Assembly (NCBI GenBank): GCA_963728445.1 | Contig: CAVSJO010000006.1 | Coordinates: forward strand, 1,488,001 to 1,552,000 | Direction of reading: 5' to 3' | From: CAVSJO01 sp963728445 | Lineage (GTDB): Bacteria > Gemmatimonadota > Gemmatimonadetes > Longimicrobiales > RSA9 | DNA length: 64,000 nucleotides | Shown: piece after piece, positions 50,923 through 61,048 of the stretch | Layout: each line of letters opens with the position of its first letter | Position numbering within the stretch: the first letter of the stretch is position 1 | Notes under the pieces: generated by a model | What the model was told of the DNA's origin: nothing | The model's input: only the letters and a program-made list of their open reading frames with translations | The model's database searches: none | Translations under genes and position numbers: made by a program

Positions 50923-51923
50923 CCCTTCCCGTCGAGTCCCCGTTTCCGCCCATGGAAGCGCGCCAGGTGGACGCGATCCCCGAGTCGCCCGGTTGGCAGC
51001 TCGAGCCGAAGTGGGACGGCTTCCGCTGCATCGCCTTCCGCGACCACTCCGACGTCCATCTGCAGTCCAAGTCGTGCAAGCCCCTGGGCCGCTACTTCCC
51101 GGACATCGTCGAGACGGTGGCAGGGCTGCGCGCCCGCAAGTTCGTCCTCGACGGCGAGCTCGTCATGCCCGTGGACGGCGCCTTCTCCTTCGACGAGCTC
51201 CAGCTCCGCCTTCATCCAGCCGAGAGCCGCGTGCGAAGCCTGGTCGAGAAGCACCGCGCCGAGATGATCGTCTTCGACCTCCTGGTCGCGGGAGGCAAGG
51301 ACCTTACGCGACGTCCCCTGGCGGACCGCCGCGCAGCGCTCGAGGATTTCGCCGACCGCTACTTCGACGACTCCGCCCTCCGCCTCTCGCCCGCCACACG
51401 GGACGCGGATCGGGCCCGCGAGTGGCTCGGCTCCGGTCGCACGGCCCTCGACGGCGTCGTCGCCAAGCGCCTCGACCAGCCCTACCAGTCCGGCGAGAGG
51501 GCCATGCTCAAGATCAAGAATCTGCGCTCCGCCGACTGCGTCGTCGGCGGATTCCGGTGGGGAAAGGGCGGAGGGGTGGGCTCCCTGCTGCTCGGCCTCT
51601 ACGGCGACGACGGGCTCCTCCACCACGTCGGCTTCACCTCCTCCTTCTCCGCCGCCGAGCGGCCCGATGTGCTCCGCCACGTGGAGCCCCTGCGCGGAGG
51701 CGAGGGCTTCTCGGGCGATGCGCCCGGCGGCCCCAGCCGCTGGAGCTCCGGCCGCGACACCGAATGGGAGTCCCTCGAGCCGCGCCTCGTCGCGGAGGTC
51801 CAGTACGACCACGTCTCCGGCGGCCGCTTCCGCCACGGCACAAGGTTCCTCCGCTGGCGGCCCGACAAGGCGCCCCGTCAGTGCACGATGGAGCAGATCC
51901 GGGTGACGGGCACCGGAGCGTAG
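50919..51923 (+). CDS. ATP-dependent DNA ligase, LigD-type
   Basis: A 334-residue ATP-dependent ligase that completes the split NHEJ pair. The adenylation lysine is in EPKWDGFR (KxDG), followed by the family motifs FVLDGELV, EGVVAKR-like LDGVVAKRLDQPYQSG, and KIKNLRSADCVVGGFRWG. An OB fold follows to the end (RFRHGTRFLRWRPDK). In most bacteria this domain is fused with the polymerase, so the separation is a notable layout. GTG 50919 overlaps the polymerase stop. Confidence 0.93.
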   Translation: MTLPVESPFPPMEARQVDAIPESPGWQLEPKWDGFRCIAFRDHSDVHLQSKSCKPLGRYFPDIVETVAGLRARKFVLDGELVMPVDGAFSFDELQLRLHPAESRVRSLVEKHRAEMIVFDLLVAGGKDLTRRPLADRRAALEDFADRYFDDSALRLSPATRDADRAREWLGSGRTALDGVVAKRLDQPYQSGERAMLKIKNLRSADCVVGGFRWGKGGGVGSLLLGLYGDDGLLHHVGFTSSFSAAERPDVLRHVEPLRGGEGFSGDAPGGPSRWSSGRDTEWESLEPRLVAEVQYDHVSGGRFRHGTRFLRWRPDKAPRQCTMEQIRVTGTGA

Positions 51924-51975
51924 AGGCGGCCAGGCCCGGCATCCGCAGGGGTGCTCGGGCCCGTCCGCCCCGCGC

Positions 51976-52881
51976 TCACGTTCCCGCCGGGGCGGGCGGC
52001 ACCGACTGGAGGTACTTCCAGAGCGCGGCGATCTCGTCGTCCGTGAGCCCGGACGTGTACGGCCACGGCATGACCGTGCTGAGCTGACGCCCGTCCGGAC
52101 GGACGCCCGTCCGCAGCACCATCCGGAAGTCGTCCACCGTCCAGGAGCCGAGGTCGCCGGTCGGCGTCAGGTTCAGCGCCGGCGGCCAGTCCGGTGGCGA
52201 GCCGGGAATCTTGCCGCCCTGAAGATGCTCGCCGTGGCAGCCGAAGCAGCCGCCGGCCCGCGCCAGGTACTCCCCGTAGGCGGCTGTCGGACCCTCCGCC
52301 GGGGCGGTCCGTGAGCCGGTGCGCTCGACGGTACGGTCCGAGGAAACCAGCATCGGCAGGTCGCCCAGCGTGTAGAGAACCCGGGGCAGCAGCCGAACGC
52401 GGTTCCTGCCGATGTCACGGTCGACCGGCGGCCGGGTCTTCACGTACGCGATCACGGCGGCAAGGTCCGCGTCGCTCAGGAATGCGAACTCGTCGCTCGG
52501 CATGAACAGCAGCGGCCTGCCGTCCGGCGCCACCCCGTAGCGGATCGCTCGGACGAGATCTTCATCCGTGAGCTGGCCACCCACTCCGCCCTTGCCGGTC
52601 GTCAGGTTCGGGCCCCCCAAGTATCCCATCATCGGATCGTCGACCACGACCTTCCCGCCGAAGTCGTCACCGTGGCAGTCGGCGCACTTCGCGATCGAGA
52701 ACGCCACGTGACGACCTCGCTCGAGGGTCGCGGAGTCCAGCGACACCTCGATCCGCTCCGGCTGCACGCCCACCGATCGGCCGAAGCGTTGACTTGTGAA
52801 CCCCCACACCCCTCCTGCGGCGAGCCCCGCCAGCACCACCAGGGCCGCCACCAGAAGTCCTCCACGCTTGATCCACTTCAT
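51976..52881 (-). CDS. Membrane-anchored diheme cytochrome c
   Basis: A 301-residue protein with an N-terminal membrane anchor (GGLLVAALVVLAGLAAGGVWG) and two c-type heme motifs, KCADCH and GCFGCH. Distal Met ligands are plausible (MPSDEF and MPWPYTSG). Its two-cytochrome layout resembles the cytochrome subunits of alcohol or aldose dehydrogenases, but no dehydrogenase is adjacent. Start 52881 removes a spurious extension. Confidence 0.9.
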   Translation of the reverse strand: MKWIKRGGLLVAALVVLAGLAAGGVWGFTSQRFGRSVGVQPERIEVSLDSATLERGRHVAFSIAKCADCHGDDFGGKVVVDDPMMGYLGGPNLTTGKGGVGGQLTDEDLVRAIRYGVAPDGRPLLFMPSDEFAFLSDADLAAVIAYVKTRPPVDRDIGRNRVRLLPRVLYTLGDLPMLVSSDRTVERTGSRTAPAEGPTAAYGEYLARAGGCFGCHGEHLQGGKIPGSPPDWPPALNLTPTGDLGSWTVDDFRMVLRTGVRPDGRQLSTVMPWPYTSGLTDDEIAALWKYLQSVPPAPAGT

Positions 52882-53131
52882 GACCGTTCCTCCGCGCCCG
52901 GTTCGCGGGCGCATCTCTGGGGCGAGTTCGCCGCCGGCAGTCTCGACGCCGCCGCGGCATCGAAGGGAGGGCCCGACCCGCCCAATCTCTGAGCACGTCC
53001 CCTCAGGTCAAGTATTTCGTAATCGGAGTCATGGAAGTTTCATGAGATCGTAAGTCAATTAAACACAATGATTTGGCACCGGTCTTGCCCCCGTTCGGGC
53101 CACCGGATCGAACCCACAGGAGGCGACGACG

Positions 53132-53740
53132 ATGAAGAGAAGGCACATACGCGCGGCGGCTGCGGCGATCTCGATGACGGCCGTGCTGAGCGCGACGGGA
53201 TGCGCGGGCGCACTGGGCAACGTGCTCGGCGGGAGTCCGGGCATGGGCGGAAGCACGATCTCGGGGGAAGTGAACTACGTCGACACGCGCTATCAGGAGG
53301 TGGAGGTGCGGGAGTCGAACGGTCAGATCGTGCGGCTCGGGTACGACAGCCAGACGGACGTCTACTACCAGAGCAACCGCTACTCGCCGACGTCGCTGGA
53401 GCAGGGCGACCAGGTGCTGGCGACGGTCCAGAAGAGCTCGGCGGACAACGTGGACTACTACGCGTCCCGGATCGACGTGCAGCAGAGCGTTCAGGACCGG
53501 GGCGGAAGCGGCGGTTCGGTGAACACGCAGGTAGTCTCCGGAACGGTGCAGTCGGTGGACGCCCGGAACGGGACGTTTTCGATGCAGACGTCGAACGGAC
53601 AGCGTTTGACGGTCTTCATGCCGTACCGGGCGACGCAGACGGACGCGGCGCGCTTCGATCGGCTACGCCGCGGCGACTACGTGAGCGCGGAGGTGGAGTG
53701 GATCGCCAGCGACCAGGCACGCCTCGTCCGATTCCAGTAG
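53132..53740 (+). CDS. Lipoprotein with two DUF5666-like beta domains
   Basis: A 202-residue lipoprotein (lipobox VLSATGC, Cys24). It has two similar OB-like beta segments, GEVNYVDTRYQEVEVRESNGQIVRLGYD and GTVQSVDARNGTFSMQTSNGQRLTVFMP, separated by a Gly/Ser linker. Each looks like DUF5666. GGAGGCGACGACG precedes the ATG, and an unusually AT-rich segment at 53020-53080 upstream probably holds the promoter. Function unknown. Confidence 0.7.
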   Translation: MKRRHIRAAAAAISMTAVLSATGCAGALGNVLGGSPGMGGSTISGEVNYVDTRYQEVEVRESNGQIVRLGYDSQTDVYYQSNRYSPTSLEQGDQVLATVQKSSADNVDYYASRIDVQQSVQDRGGSGGSVNTQVVSGTVQSVDARNGTFSMQTSNGQRLTVFMPYRATQTDAARFDRLRRGDYVSAEVEWIASDQARLVRFQ

Positions 53741-53774
53741 TGGTGCAGCGGGCCGCTGCGTCCGCGTCCCCCGA

Positions 53775-53803
53775 TTGAAGGCGGTGGGCTCGCCCCGTAT
53801 ATT
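53775..53803 (+). promoter_or_regulatory. Promoter of yebC-ruvC-ruvA
   Basis: TTGAAG (53775-53780) and TATATT (53798-53803) are 17 bp apart, a textbook housekeeping promoter. The yebC ATG is at 53868; a palindrome ATTCCGGAAT (53836-53845) lies between. Confidence 0.75.
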
Positions 53804-53867
53804 TCGGCGAGCGAGCCCACCGGTGAGCGCGGAACATTCCGGAATACGCAGCGAGGAGTCGGGGCCC

Positions 53868-54613
<746 letters not shown>

Positions 54614-54617
<4 letters not shown>

Positions 54618-55156
54618 AGGTACTCGGCGTCGACCCGGGCACGGCCGCGACGGGCTACGGCGTCGTCGTCCGGAAGGACGGCGGCGCCGTCTCGCTCGTG
54701 GAGTGCGGTGTCATCCGGACGCAGGCCTCGGACGTCCTGGCGCTTCGGCTGCGGGACATCTTCGAAGGGATCGCGGAGCTCGTGGAGCGTCACGAGCCGG
54801 ACGTGGTCGCTATCGAGGACGTCTTTTACGGCCGCAACGTTCGGACGACCGTCGTTCTCGGGCACGCCCGTGCGGCCGTCATGCTCGCGGCGGCGCTGAG
54901 GGACGTCCCCGTCTCCGAGTACTCACCCTCCGAAGTCAAGAACGCCGTCGTCGGCGCGGGCCGGGCCGACAAGGCGCAGGTGCAGTACATGGTCCAGCGC
55001 CTGCTCCGGCTGAAGGAGCCGCCGCGACCCCACGATGCGGCGGACGGCGTGGCGGTGGCGCTCTGCCACTGCGGGTCGACGGCGATCGGGGCCAGCGCGG
55101 AGCGAGCCCCGTCCAACGCGGAGCTGCTTCGCCGCGCCATCGGCTACCAGCCATGA
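54614..55156 (+). CDS. ruvC: Holliday junction resolvase RuvC
   Basis: A 180-residue endonuclease that cleaves Holliday junctions. Catalytic acids appear as D7 (GVDPGTAATG), E in AIEDVFYGRN, and the C-terminal HDAAD pair. It starts with TTG 54614 inside the yebC stop, and its stop overlaps the ruvA ATG. The operon lacks ruvB here. Confidence 0.95.
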
Positions 55157-55740
55157 TCAGCCGTGTGCGCGGACGCCTGCTGCGCCGGGACATGGACGTC
55201 GTGGAGGTGATGACGGCGGCCGGCGTCGCCTACGAGATCTCCGTGCCGATCACGGTCTTCGAGCGGCTTCCCAGGGAGGGCGAAGACGTGGAGCTGCGTA
55301 CCTACCATGTAGTGCGGGAGGACGCGCAGGAGCTCTACGGCTTCCTGGACGGACAGGATCGGGAGCTCTTCGGACGGCTCCTCGGCGCGTCCGGCGTGGG
55401 TCCGCGTCTCGCCCTCGCCATGCTCTCGACACTGGCGCCCGACCGCCTGGTCGCCGCGATTCGCGATCGGGACCTCGCGGCGCTCAAGCAGGTTCCCGGG
55501 CTCGGGACGAAGAAGGCCGAGAAGATCGGCGTGGAGCTGAGCGGCAAGCTGGACGACCTCGCGTACGGCGCCGGAGCAACGCCCCGGGGCCGTGCGGCGG
55601 AGGAGGCCGTGGGCGCGCTCGTCTCCCTCGGCTACGCGAGCGCCTCCGCCGGTGCGGCGGTCCGCCGGGCACTGGACGCGGACGGCACGCTCAAGGGGCC
55701 CGCCCTGATCAAGGCCGCGCTCGCCGAGGTGGGGCGCTGA
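55153..55740 (+). CDS. ruvA: Holliday junction branch migration protein RuvA
   Basis: A 195-residue DNA-binding subunit of the RuvAB translocase. Domain I starts MISRVRGRLLRRDM, domain II has two helix-hairpin-helix motifs (GVGPRLALAMLSTL and VPGLGTKKAEKIGVEL), and the C-terminal domain III (AEEAVGALVSLGYASASAGAAV) contacts RuvB. It overlaps ruvC by 4 nt. The motor ruvB does not follow; the next gene is a lipoprotein. Confidence 0.95.
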   Translation: MISRVRGRLLRRDMDVVEVMTAAGVAYEISVPITVFERLPREGEDVELRTYHVVREDAQELYGFLDGQDRELFGRLLGASGVGPRLALAMLSTLAPDRLVAAIRDRDLAALKQVPGLGTKKAEKIGVELSGKLDDLAYGAGATPRGRAAEEAVGALVSLGYASASAGAAVRRALDADGTLKGPALIKAALAEVGR

Positions 55741-55813
55741 CTGTCACGTCGCGGCTTCGCGAGCCGTTCTTTCGGCAACGAGGCGTCGACGCTCGCACAA
55801 CTCCGGAGGTCCG

Positions 55814-56260
55814 ATGAACCGAAGGATCTGGGTGGTGGCCGGCCTGGCCGCACTCGCACTCGCCGGCGCCTGCGACAGCATCACGGGCAACGGGTCGAAC
55901 AAGCTGCTGCAGTTCACGGCCAATCGGGCGGGCCCGGTGCCGCGGGACTACGATCCGCAGATCTCTGCGCTCGGCAGCAACAGCGCCCTCGTCGTGCACG
56001 GCGAGATGATCCTGAAGTGCTCGAACTACAGCGTGAATCGCAGCGCCGAGCAGGATGGCTCGACGATCCGGATGAAGCTGAGCTGGAAGGTCCCGTCCGG
56101 CGGGACGTGCACGGATTCGACCACGCTGCTGGTCTACGACGCCCTGCTCGGCAGCTTCGACGCGGGCACGTACACGTTCGAGGCGGTCCAGCCGATCTAC
56201 CAGGGCTCGGATTCCTGGTCTTCGGGGGCGGTCGGTCAGCAGACCATCACGATCCAGTAG
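55814..56260 (+). CDS. Small lipoprotein of unknown function
   Basis: A 148-residue lipoprotein (lipobox LALAGAC) with two internal cysteines (LKCSNY and GTCTDS) that could form a disulfide. The mature part looks like a beta-sandwich (SWKVPSGGTCTDSTTLLVYD, GTYTFEAVQPIY). I recognise no family. It follows ruvA by 73 nt and is convergent with the next operon. Confidence 0.7.
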   Translation: MNRRIWVVAGLAALALAGACDSITGNGSNKLLQFTANRAGPVPRDYDPQISALGSNSALVVHGEMILKCSNYSVNRSAEQDGSTIRMKLSWKVPSGGTCTDSTTLLVYDALLGSFDAGTYTFEAVQPIYQGSDSWSSGAVGQQTITIQ

Positions 56261-56278
56261 CGGCGGGTCGCGCCGGGC

Positions 56279-57799
56279 TCAGCGCCAGAGCCGCGCCGGA
56301 AGGATGGTCGTCCGGCCGGCGACCACGTCGACCACACCCAGCCGCCCGGCCGGCCCGGGCGCGCTCGGCCCGTCCACCCGCTGCACGTTCACGCGGTCGC
56401 CCTCCATGCTGAAGGCGTAGCGCCCGGGCGGCACGTTGACGCGCACGATGTCGATCCGGCCGGGCAGCAACGTCCAGGAGCGGGTGTCGGCCCGCTCCGT
56501 CAGCACGGCACCGGCATTTCCGAGGATCCCCGCGAGCTTGCCCAGCGCCTCGTCCTTCTTCGAGGCTTCCTTCTCGACCGCCTTCGTGAGGACCATCTTC
56601 GCAGTCGCGCGGGCTACGGTCCGGGCGAGGAGGACGGGCAGCTCCCGATGGAAGTCGGCCACCACGCTGGCGGACACGTCTAGGGAGAGGGACGGTCCGA
56701 CGCTCTCGGCCGTGCTGTCGCCCGTCACGACGGGGGTGGCCGTGGGGGCCCGGCGCCCGGTGTAGGCGGGCCACGCGACGCGAAGCAGGTACGCCAGGTC
56801 GCCGGTGTCGTCTCGGCGGTCGAAGTGGCGCCCGACGACGAAGGTTCGGCGGTCGGGGCGGCCCTCCCAGTACGGGGCGGCGCCGGCCAGGGCCTGGGCC
56901 GTGATGCGGCCGGCGATCCCGGTCACGGCGCCGACCTTCGTCTCGTCCCGACCGCTGGAGAGGGCATCGGCTTCGTCCTCGAGGAGCGGGACCACCAGGT
57001 TCTGCTCGACCCGATGGGCCACGAAGCCGCGCTCCAGCACGAGCACTACCGCTCCCCGCCCCGGGGGCATGACGGGCGCCCCTCCGGTCGAGTCGCCCAC
57101 GAGCGCAAATGCGTTCCGGTAGGCGACGTCGGCGTCGTTCGTCTCGCCGGCGACCTCGAACACCGCGCCGGCGAAGGTGCGCAGGAACGGCGCGAGGCCG
57201 TCGGGCAGGTCGTCGTGCTCGCGCGCCTGCTCGAGGAGGGAGCCGAGCCGCCGGGCCTCGACGGCCGCCGCCTCCGTCTCGCCGGCGCTCAGGTAATCCA
57301 TGGCCGCGTAGCACGGAAGGAGCATCCGCTCGGTGGGCGGAGGCTCGTAGGCCAGGGAATAGTCGGAGCTGATGAGGGAGAGAACCCCCCGGGATATCGA
57401 CTTCGTATAGCGGTCTTCCGCCAGGTCAACGGCGCCTTCGAACGCCGTGGCGGCGTCCTCGTGACGGCCCGCGTAGTGCGCCAGAAGCCCGACGTACATG
57501 TCCCGCAGGAGGTCGTCGCCGGGAGCGTAGCCCCGGTCCGCCGTGACCCGGTGGAAGGCCGTGTCGAAGCGTGCTTCGCCCAGGAGCCGGCGCAGCTCGA
57601 AGTCGGTGCGCGCGAGGCCGTCGGGCGCCCGGTCGTAGTGGCGCAGCAGGCCCGCGCACCCCGCCGACGCGACGGCCAGAGCGAGGCCCGCCGCGGCGGC
57701 GAGTCGCCGTGCGAGCGCGGTGGTGCGCCGGGCGACGCCCCGCCGCGACGTCGGCGACCCACGGCGGCGCGCCGATCGATCCACGCGCCGAAGGGCCAT
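56279..57799 (-). CDS. COG3014-like lipoprotein
   Basis: A 506-residue protein with a basic N-terminus and lipobox ASAGC, then helical, TPR-like segments (DDLLRDMYVGLLAHYAGRHEDAATAFEGAVDLAEDR) and a beta-rich C-terminal region. It resembles COG3014 lipoproteins that occur next to LpoB-like genes in gammaproteobacteria. It is the last gene of a three-gene minus-strand operon. A role in outer-membrane or peptidoglycan maintenance is inferred from context. Confidence 0.75.
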   Translation of the reverse strand: MALRRVDRSARRRGSPTSRRGVARRTTALARRLAAAAGLALAVASAGCAGLLRHYDRAPDGLARTDFELRRLLGEARFDTAFHRVTADRGYAPGDDLLRDMYVGLLAHYAGRHEDAATAFEGAVDLAEDRYTKSISRGVLSLISSDYSLAYEPPPTERMLLPCYAAMDYLSAGETEAAAVEARRLGSLLEQAREHDDLPDGLAPFLRTFAGAVFEVAGETNDADVAYRNAFALVGDSTGGAPVMPPGRGAVVLVLERGFVAHRVEQNLVVPLLEDEADALSSGRDETKVGAVTGIAGRITAQALAGAAPYWEGRPDRRTFVVGRHFDRRDDTGDLAYLLRVAWPAYTGRRAPTATPVVTGDSTAESVGPSLSLDVSASVVADFHRELPVLLARTVARATAKMVLTKAVEKEASKKDEALGKLAGILGNAGAVLTERADTRSWTLLPGRIDIVRVNVPPGRYAFSMEGDRVNVQRVDGPSAPGPAGRLGVVDVVAGRTTILPARLWR

Positions 57800-57807
57800 C
57801 GTCGGAC

Positions 57808-58617
57808 TCAGTTGCCGCGCTTGTCCAGGACGATCACCCGCTCCTTCGCGTACGCGATCGCCTGGGCGATGTTGGCGTAGGCTTCCCCCTGCGCCTGGAT
57901 CGTTTCGAGCTCCATCTGGTGCAGGAAGAGCTGATAGCGGATGAGCGCCTCGTACGGACGGAGCTGCTTGTCCAGCGTCGTCGCGATCCGGTACGTGGTC
58001 ATGGGATCGTTCGGGCGCAGGATGTCGGCCCGGTCGTAGCGGTCGAGGGCGCTGCCGAGGTCGCCGCGGGCGGTGAAGTCGTCTCCTTCCCGCAGCAGCT
58101 GTTCGGCCATCGCGGATGCCCGACCCTCCGTCGTGGCGTCCTCCGGGGCGTTCACCACGCGGATGCCCTGGGACTCCCGATACGCGTAGGACGCAACGCG
58201 TCCGTCCCGGAGCTGCACCAGGGAGACGAGCCCGACGGCATCCTTCGGCTCGCCCGTCCTGAGCGCCGGCACGAGCACCGTCGCCGGACCGCTGCTCCGG
58301 ATCGACCACGCGTCCTCCGTCGTCCGCGTCGCCGCCAGGACCTGCTTCGTGGTCATGCCGAGGGCGACCTCGCCCCTGGCGACCGCCTCGCAGACGCTCG
58401 GCTCGCAGTCCGCCAGCGCGTCGGCGGTCATCTCGTCCCGACGGTTCGCGATGGCCGCCTGCGTCTGCGTCTGACCCGCGCCCGCCTGTGCGGCCACGGC
58501 GTCCGCGCTGGGCGTCCGATCGCCGTTCTCGAGTACGGGTTCCTCGTGCACCCGCTTCGGCGCGCACGCGCCCAGCAGCGCGACCCCGAGTCCCAGCGCC
58601 AGTATCCTCCGGTCCAT
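57808..58617 (-). CDS. Lipoprotein with TPR-like region
   Basis: A 269-residue lipoprotein (lipobox LGVALLGAC, Cys18) with an N-terminal SmpA/OmlA-like beta segment (VARGEVALGMTTKQVLAATRTTEDAWSI) and a C-terminal TPR-like helical repeat (GDDFTARGDLGSALDRYDRADILRPNDPMTTYRIATTLDKQ). It sits 8 nt before the COG3014-like gene and 9 nt after the LpoB-like gene, so the three are co-transcribed. Confidence 0.72.
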   Translation of the reverse strand: MDRRILALGLGVALLGACAPKRVHEEPVLENGDRTPSADAVAAQAGAGQTQTQAAIANRRDEMTADALADCEPSVCEAVARGEVALGMTTKQVLAATRTTEDAWSIRSSGPATVLVPALRTGEPKDAVGLVSLVQLRDGRVASYAYRESQGIRVVNAPEDATTEGRASAMAEQLLREGDDFTARGDLGSALDRYDRADILRPNDPMTTYRIATTLDKQLRPYEALIRYQLFLHQMELETIQAQGEAYANIAQAIAYAKERVIVLDKRGN

Positions 58618-58626
58618 GACCGCCTC

Positions 58627-59280
58627 CTAGTCTTCGAAGCCGACGCGCGGCCGCTCGATGTACTTCTTGATCTTGTGCTGGCCCACCCAGGTCTTCACGT
58701 TCGATTCGAGGTCCACGAGCTGTGCGTCGACCTGGTAGTAGACCACCTTCTCGCGGCCTTCGCTGTCCTCGATGGCCGTGATCGTCCCCTGCAGGATGTA
58801 GTTCGCGCCGAGCTCCTGCCCCAGCTTCGCCCGCGTATCGGCGCGGGCGTGCTCCTGCTGGTCCTCCCGCTCGGCCCGGACCTCCCCCCGTTCGTCACTG
58901 GACGCCACGACCCGCACGGCGCCCGAGTTCACGAACGCTCGCTCCAGGTCGTTCACGAACGCCGCCGTCGGAATGTGGTCCATCGTCTTGTTCTGGAACG
59001 CGCCGACGATGACGGTCGGCGCCTCGCCGCCGTGGGACTGCGAAAAGCGGCCGACCCAGCCGCCGCCCAGGCTCTGCTCGATCAGGGCGTTGGCGACCAG
59101 CCTCGAGTCGGTGTCGTTCCACCGGCCCGACAGGTCCGTCACGCTGTTCGGATCGATGCGCTCGACCTTCTTGTAGCAGGCGGTTCCGGCCACGGTCGCC
59201 GTCGCCAGGACGACGAGTCCCGCCGCCCGGAACCAGCCCGAACGACGTCCCGTGCCCCGTCTCGGGGTCCAGCTCGTCAT
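58627..59280 (-). CDS. LpoB-like penicillin-binding protein activator
   Basis: A 217-residue lipoprotein with leader VLATATVAGTAC and the LpoB/COG3417 fold (PTVIVGAFQNKTMDHIPTAAFVNDLERAFVNSGAVRVVASSDER, then LGQELGANYILQGTITAIED, VYYQVDAQLVDLESNVKTWVG). LpoB in E. coli activates PBP1b. Here the partner is unknown. It starts the minus-strand operon with the TPR and COG3014 lipoproteins, an arrangement known from other bacteria. Confidence 0.85.
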   Translation of the reverse strand: MTSWTPRRGTGRRSGWFRAAGLVVLATATVAGTACYKKVERIDPNSVTDLSGRWNDTDSRLVANALIEQSLGGGWVGRFSQSHGGEAPTVIVGAFQNKTMDHIPTAAFVNDLERAFVNSGAVRVVASSDERGEVRAEREDQQEHARADTRAKLGQELGANYILQGTITAIEDSEGREKVVYYQVDAQLVDLESNVKTWVGQHKIKKYIERPRVGFED

Positions 59281-59465
59281 CGTCTTCCTCCGGATTCGTG
59301 TTGCGGGCGCCCGGCCCGGGGGGATCGGTCGCGCGTGTCGCGACTCGGCCGGTCGTCTACTTCTACAGGCTACGACGCCGCAATGTTTCGGAATTGCACA
59401 CCGCGCCCCATTCTTCCATCTGTCATGGGATCGTCCGGATTCGACACCAGCCAGAGGAGCATGGC

Positions 59466-59996
59466 ATGACCGCTTCACCGCCGGACCGTCCGGGTCCGGA
59501 CGAGTACGCGCCTTTCTACAGTCGCTACGTCGAGCGGGTGCCCGACGGCGACATCCGCCGGATCCTGGACGGGCAGATCGGCGGGACGATGGGTCCCGTG
59601 CGGGGCCACGCGGACCGGGCCGGCCACCGCTACGCGGAAGGGAAGTGGAGCGTGCGGGAGGTGATCGGACATCTGTCCGATACGGAACGCGTGCTGTCGT
59701 GGAGGATGCTCGCCATCGCCCGGGGCGAGGTCGCGTCGCTGCCCGGCTTCGACGAGAACGCGTACGCGGCCGTCTCCAACGCCGGCGATCGACCCCTCGA
59801 CGATCTTCTGGACGAGCTCGCGGCCGTTCGGCGGGCGACGGTGTACCTGGCGGACTCGCTGGCTCCCGACGCGTGGACGCGGCGGGGCACCGCGAACGGT
59901 CTTCCGGTTTCCGTCCGCGCTCTCGCCTGGATCATCGCGGGCCACGAACTGCACCACCGCGCGATCCTCGAGGACCGCTACGGCCTCCGCGCCTGA
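59466..59996 (+). CDS. DinB family protein
   Basis: A 176-residue DinB/YfiT four-helix bundle protein with the metal-binding His in EVIGHLSDTE and in WIIAGHELHHRAIL (HxxxH). Many DinB proteins are thiol transferases for bacillithiol or mycothiol; the cofactor here is unknown. ATG 59466 is preceded by GAGGAGCATGGC. Confidence 0.9.
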   Translation: MTASPPDRPGPDEYAPFYSRYVERVPDGDIRRILDGQIGGTMGPVRGHADRAGHRYAEGKWSVREVIGHLSDTERVLSWRMLAIARGEVASLPGFDENAYAAVSNAGDRPLDDLLDELAAVRRATVYLADSLAPDAWTRRGTANGLPVSVRALAWIIAGHELHHRAILEDRYGLRA

Positions 59997-60055
59997 CGCT
60001 GGCCCGACGGCCGGGCGGAACTCATCTTCCGGCGAACGCAACATCTGGAGACGCG

Positions 60056-60565
60056 ATGCAGCCTGACGAAAAGGACCTGCTGGAAGCCGTCCAGGAGGCA
60101 CTCCACAATCCGCGCTACGGCGGGACGGTATCCCTGCCCGGCGGGGGCGAGGCGACCATCGAGCGGGAGCCCGAGCCGGGCATCCGTCTGCGCCTCACGT
60201 CCGGCGGCAGGGACGGAACGGTCGTCACGCTCTATGCGGGCTCCACGTCCCGGCCGGGCATCTACCCGTCGGGCCTTCCGTTCGTGCCGGGGGAAGACGC
60301 GACGGTCGTCGACAGCGTCGACGGACGGGTGGCGGTGAACTGGTGGACCCACAGCGATCCGATCTCCGTCATGGACCGGGTGGAGCGGGAGAGCCTGCGG
60401 ACCGGCTGGCGGCCGGCGGGCCGGCCCGGCTCGGCGGAGGCCTTCCCCGGCCTGCGCGTGGTGCAGCTCGAGAAGGAGGGTGTGCAGCGGACGCTCATGG
60501 CCGGAGGCACGGGGCAGGGAGACGAGACGGGCTTCGTCTCCATGGTGGACGAGCCGCAGCGATGA
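60056..60565 (+). CDS. Uncharacterised protein
   Basis: A 169-residue soluble protein (MQPDEKDLLEAVQEALHNPRYGG...). It is rich in Gly and beta-type turns with no motif I recognise. It overlaps the MOSC gene by 4 nt (ATGA), so it is likely to act with it. Confidence 0.65.
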   Translation: MQPDEKDLLEAVQEALHNPRYGGTVSLPGGGEATIEREPEPGIRLRLTSGGRDGTVVTLYAGSTSRPGIYPSGLPFVPGEDATVVDSVDGRVAVNWWTHSDPISVMDRVERESLRTGWRPAGRPGSAEAFPGLRVVQLEKEGVQRTLMAGGTGQGDETGFVSMVDEPQR

Positions 60566-61029
60566 GCGGCCGTCTCGAGGCCATCTGGATCAAGCGCTCG
60601 AAGCGTGGCCCCATGGATCCGGCGGAGGCCGCGAAGCTCGTGACCGACCGCGGCATCGTCGGCTGCGCGAATCAGGGTGGATGGCGCCAGGTCACGGTGA
60701 TCGAGCAGGAGACGTGGCTGCGGCTCATGGACGAGCTCGGCGCATCCCTCGACCCGGCCGCCCGCAGGGCCAACTTCATGGTTTCCGGCGTCGACCTGCG
60801 CGAGAGCCGCGGACGCGTCCTCGCCCTCGGCGATTGCCGCATCGAGATCCGCGGCGAGACGCGGCCGTGCGAGCGGATGGACGAAGCCCTGCCTGGGCTC
60901 CGCGACGCCATGCGGCCCGAATGGAGAGGCGGCGCCTTCGGTGTGATCCGCAGGGGCGGCGAAGTCCGCGTCGGCGACGTCGCCCGTCTCGAACCTCCCT
61001 CGGCCGAGCCGCCGCAGGGCGAATCCTGA
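60562..61029 (+). CDS. MOSC-domain protein
   Basis: A 155-residue MOSC domain protein with family elements GCANQGGWRQVTVIEQE, FMVSGVDLRESRGRVLALGDCRIEIRGETRPCERMDE (the Cys expected to bind the sulfur of molybdenum cofactor chemistry) and GVIRRGGEVRVGD. Stand-alone MOSC proteins carry sulfur for metal-cofactor assembly. It overlaps the preceding gene by 4 nt. Confidence 0.88.
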   Translation: MSGRLEAIWIKRSKRGPMDPAEAAKLVTDRGIVGCANQGGWRQVTVIEQETWLRLMDELGASLDPAARRANFMVSGVDLRESRGRVLALGDCRIEIRGETRPCERMDEALPGLRDAMRPEWRGGAFGVIRRGGEVRVGDVARLEPPSAEPPQGES

Positions 61030-61048
61030 TCCGCAACGGGAGAGAGCC

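Noticed and set aside
55741..55813. Search for ruvB after ruvA
   Set aside because: The following gene is a lipoprotein; no AAA+ motor sequence is present.
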